DNA of 7,452 nucleotides from Pseudomonadota bacterium (lineage in GTDB: Bacteria > Pseudomonadota > Alphaproteobacteria > Rickettsiales > SXRF01), in NCBI GenBank assembly GCA_028873275.1, contig JAGWLJ010000061.1, positions 1-7,452 of the forward strand. Direction: 5' to 3'. Shown here one piece after another: positions 6,073 to 7,452 of this stretch. Each line of letters begins with the position of its first letter. Position 1 is the stretch's first letter. The position numbers were made by a program, and so were the translations under genes. The notes beneath the pieces were generated by a model, which saw nothing but the letters and a program-made list of their open reading frames with translations, did no database searches and was not told where the DNA came from.

Positions 6073-6102
6073 GGCGGGCGTGCAACTCAAGGAAAGCCGC
6101 CC

Positions 6103-6915
6103 ATGTCGCTGATGAAACGTTTCTATAATGACCGCTACCTGCATATACGCTCTTTCACTATTAGTCTGGTGGTAGGCGCCCTTTTGTGCGTTGCGGCATA
6201 TAGGTTGCACTCGCCGGATTTTTATCGGTTTCATTTTGCTGCCTGGCAATTGCTGTTGATTCCACTGGGGATTTATGCCGGCGGGCTGTCGGCGGTGTTC
6301 ATCCATAACGCCACGCATGACAGCTTTCCCACGCCATGGCTCAACTGGCTGGGCGGGCAACTGGCCGGGCTGCAGCAGCTGTGGGGCTTCATGGGCTGGA
6401 AGCTGATTCATCTGGTGCATCACCAGTATTCCGACCATACGACCATGGACCCGCACGCGCCGCTGAACGATAATTTCGCGCAATTTATCAAGCGTATGTT
6501 TATGGAATCCTCGGCCAAGATCACCGAGCGTTACCGCGCGCACTGGGGCATGGGCATGCGCACACACGTGCTGCACAAGGCGCTGCTGGTGGTTTTTCTC
6601 GGCATGGTGGCCTGCAACCTGCTGTTCTGGTACCTGGCGCTGGGACCGGCGGGATTCGTTTTTTTCTACATTCCTTCCTATATCGCCAATCACCTGTTAT
6701 TCGCGCATATTAATTACTACTGCCATCCCAAGGACCCGGCCACCGGCGAAACCGCGCCGGCCAATCTGACCGAACATTGGTATTACAAGCTGGCCAATTT
6801 CTTCTGGTTCGGGATTTACTACCACGCCAACCACCACCGCCGGCCGATGCTGTTCAACCCGCGCAAAATGACAGACTCCCGCTCCCTGCCCGAAGAGATC
6901 AAGGCGGCGGCCTGA
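6103..6915 (+). CDS. Membrane fatty acid desaturase family protein
   Basis: This is an integral membrane di-iron enzyme that, by family, inserts a double bond (or a hydroxyl) into an acyl chain. The 270-aa protein has the three histidine boxes: HNATH (residues 68-72), HLVHH (103-107) and HANHH (241-245). DPHAP (116-120) and the NHLLFAHINYYCHP stretch (196-209) are also family-like. Hydrophobic segments lie at about 18-33, 46-67, 159-179 and 182-202, with the first two boxes after the second segment. I chose ATG 6103 because AAGGAAAG (6089-6096) is a strong ribosome site six bases upstream. A GTG at 6040 extends the frame by 21 residues of unhydrophobic sequence that would cover the promoter. 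At 270 aa it is on the short side for the family. Substrate and position specificity cannot be read from the sequence. It lies downstream of the diguanylate cyclase, with a separate likely promoter. Confidence 0.9.
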   Translation: MSLMKRFYNDRYLHIRSFTISLVVGALLCVAAYRLHSPDFYRFHFAAWQLLLIPLGIYAGGLSAVFIHNATHDSFPTPWLNWLGGQLAGLQQLWGFMGWKLIHLVHHQYSDHTTMDPHAPLNDNFAQFIKRMFMESSAKITERYRAHWGMGMRTHVLHKALLVVFLGMVACNLLFWYLALGPAGFVFFYIPSYIANHLLFAHINYYCHPKDPATGETAPANLTEHWYYKLANFFWFGIYYHANHHRRPMLFNPRKMTDSRSLPEEIKAAA

Positions 6916-6976
6916 TCCGCCCTATTTTGCGCTTCCGTTCTTGCGTCCGCTCGCCTATGGTGAGAGATGGTACAAG

Positions 6977-7014
6977 GCTTGCTTATACCGATGTGATATA
7001 AGAATAAAGCAAGC
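6977..7014. repeat. Dyad symmetry around the -10 of the last gene
   Basis: GCTTGC (6977-6982) pairs with GCAAGC (7009-7014), and the inner TTATA (6983-6987) pairs with TATAA (6997-7001), leaving AAT-rich bases unpaired on the right side. Alternatively GCTTGCTT (6977-6984) pairs with AAGCAAGC (7007-7014) as an uninterrupted 8-bp repeat. The dyad covers the putative -10 and start site, a usual place for an operator. Confidence 0.6.
6994..7002 (+). promoter_or_regulatory. Candidate extended -10 promoter for the exported protein gene
   Basis: TGA followed by TATAAG (6997-7002) is an extended -10 with five of six matches. No good -35 is seen. Transcription would start near 7009, giving a leader of about 18 bases before the ATG at 7027. 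GGGGAG (7019-7024) is the ribosome site, only two bases from the ATG, which is unusually close. Confidence 0.45.
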
Positions 7015-7026
7015 TGACGGGGAGCT

Positions 7027-7452
7027 ATGGGTAAACGATTTAACCGATTGCTGTATTATACGGTTTTTGCGGCGTGGCTGTCCGTGCCGATGGCGGCCGT
7101 TGCGCAGGACGGGGAAACGGGCTCCGTACCGCTGATCCGGGGAACGCTGGTGCGGCATGCGGCACGCATCACCTTCGAATGGCCGGAGCCGGTGCCGTTT
7201 ACCGCCGATGTCAAGGGCAGCACGCTGACCATTCGTTTCGAGCGCGAGGCGCATCCTGATTTCGGCGGGCTGCTGTCGCAGCTGTATCCATACATTGTCA
7301 GCGCCGAGCAGACCGCAGGAGGGTATGCCATCGTTCTGACACTCGACAAGCCTTATCGCATCCGCAGCTTTACCAGCGGCGAAGTGGGTGGCGTCGAACT
7401 GATCGGCGTTGATCCCGGGGAGCGCCGCGAAGCCAAAGGCGAAGGAACGGAA
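7027..7452 (+). CDS. Exported protein with N-terminal beta-rich domain, 3' end cut by the window
   Basis: The frame is open from ATG 7027 to the right edge (142 codons seen) without a stop. Residues 1-26 form a clear Sec signal peptide: basic MGKRFNR, a hydrophobic core, and AVA-Q as the likely cleavage site after Ala26 or thereabouts (the run is VPMAAVAQD). The mature protein goes to the periplasm or outer surface. After it comes a domain of alternating strands (VRHAARITFEWPEPVPFTAD, then LTIRFE, YAIVLTL, and YRIRSFTSGEVGGVELIGV). This resembles the AMIN-like N-terminal domain found in large alphaproteobacterial envelope proteins, some of which continue with tetratricopeptide repeats. That match is from memory, and the rest of the protein is not visible. 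The end of the visible part turns Glu/Lys/Gly-rich, a probable linker. Confidence 0.8.
   Translation, partial: MGKRFNRLLYYTVFAAWLSVPMAAVAQDGETGSVPLIRGTLVRHAARITFEWPEPVPFTADVKGSTLTIRFEREAHPDFGGLLSQLYPYIVSAEQTAGGYAIVLTLDKPYRIRSFTSGEVGGVELIGVDPGERREAKGEGTE

Larger units (their letters stand above)
6916..7026. other. 111-bp gap between desaturase and exported protein gene
   Basis: It holds a small hairpin, CTCGCC (6950-6955) with GGTGAG (6959-6964, one G-T pair), with no T-run after it, so it is a poor terminator. It also holds the dyad and candidate promoter described separately for the next gene. Otherwise I see nothing in it. Confidence 0.5.

Noticed and set aside
6040..6102. GTG at 6040 as the desaturase start
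   Set aside because: The extra 21 residues overlap a good sigma70-type promoter, and the ATG at 6103 has a strong Shine-Dalgarno.
5341..6693. 450-codon open frame on the minus strand opposite the cyclase and desaturase genes
   Set aside because: It runs antisense across two genes with intact motifs and gives a His/Gln/Arg-rich product typical of reverse-frame translation of GC-rich coding DNA.

Overview
The window looks like ordinary chromosomal DNA from an alphaproteobacterium of moderate GC content. I infer this from the style of the PurE/PurK/FumC proteins, from a small GGDEF protein whose N-terminal region resembles one I recall from alphaproteobacteria, and from the start of a secreted protein with an alphaproteobacterial-looking repeat-type beta domain. 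The genus cannot be named from the sequence. No rRNA, tRNA, CRISPR array or transposase is visible, and no gene-free stretch exceeds about 165 bases.

Left part (1-2173): a long rightward gene of unknown function enters from the left edge and ends at 1729. Its middle holds an AT-rich block that opens with a perfect 13-bp inverted repeat. Seven bases after it ends, a small AT-rich leftward gene of unknown function (1737-2084) meets it tail to tail.

Middle part (2174-5160): a leftward operon, purE-purK-fumC, is transcribed from a convincing sigma70-type promoter at 5189-5216. purE and purK overlap by 10 bp, and fumC starts 3 bp after the purK stop, so the three are probably translationally coupled. 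PurE and PurK together convert AIR to CAIR in purine synthesis. FumC is the class II fumarase of the TCA cycle, which can also take up fumarate released by purine synthesis. purK carries an in-frame segment rich in inverted and direct repeats that looks like the footprint of a small palindromic element.

Right part (5161-7452): a 165-bp divergent intergenic region holds the purE promoter and a cluster of overlapping inverted repeats. It is followed rightward by a diguanylate cyclase (5326-6030), a membrane fatty acid desaturase family protein with its own likely promoter (6103-6915), and the first 142 codons of an exported protein that runs off the right edge (7027-7452).

Most of the window is housekeeping. 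The most interesting items are the two palindromic structures inside protein-coding sequence (784-831 and 4109-4204) and the nested hairpins at 5231-5291. I did not find a convincing new multi-gene system.
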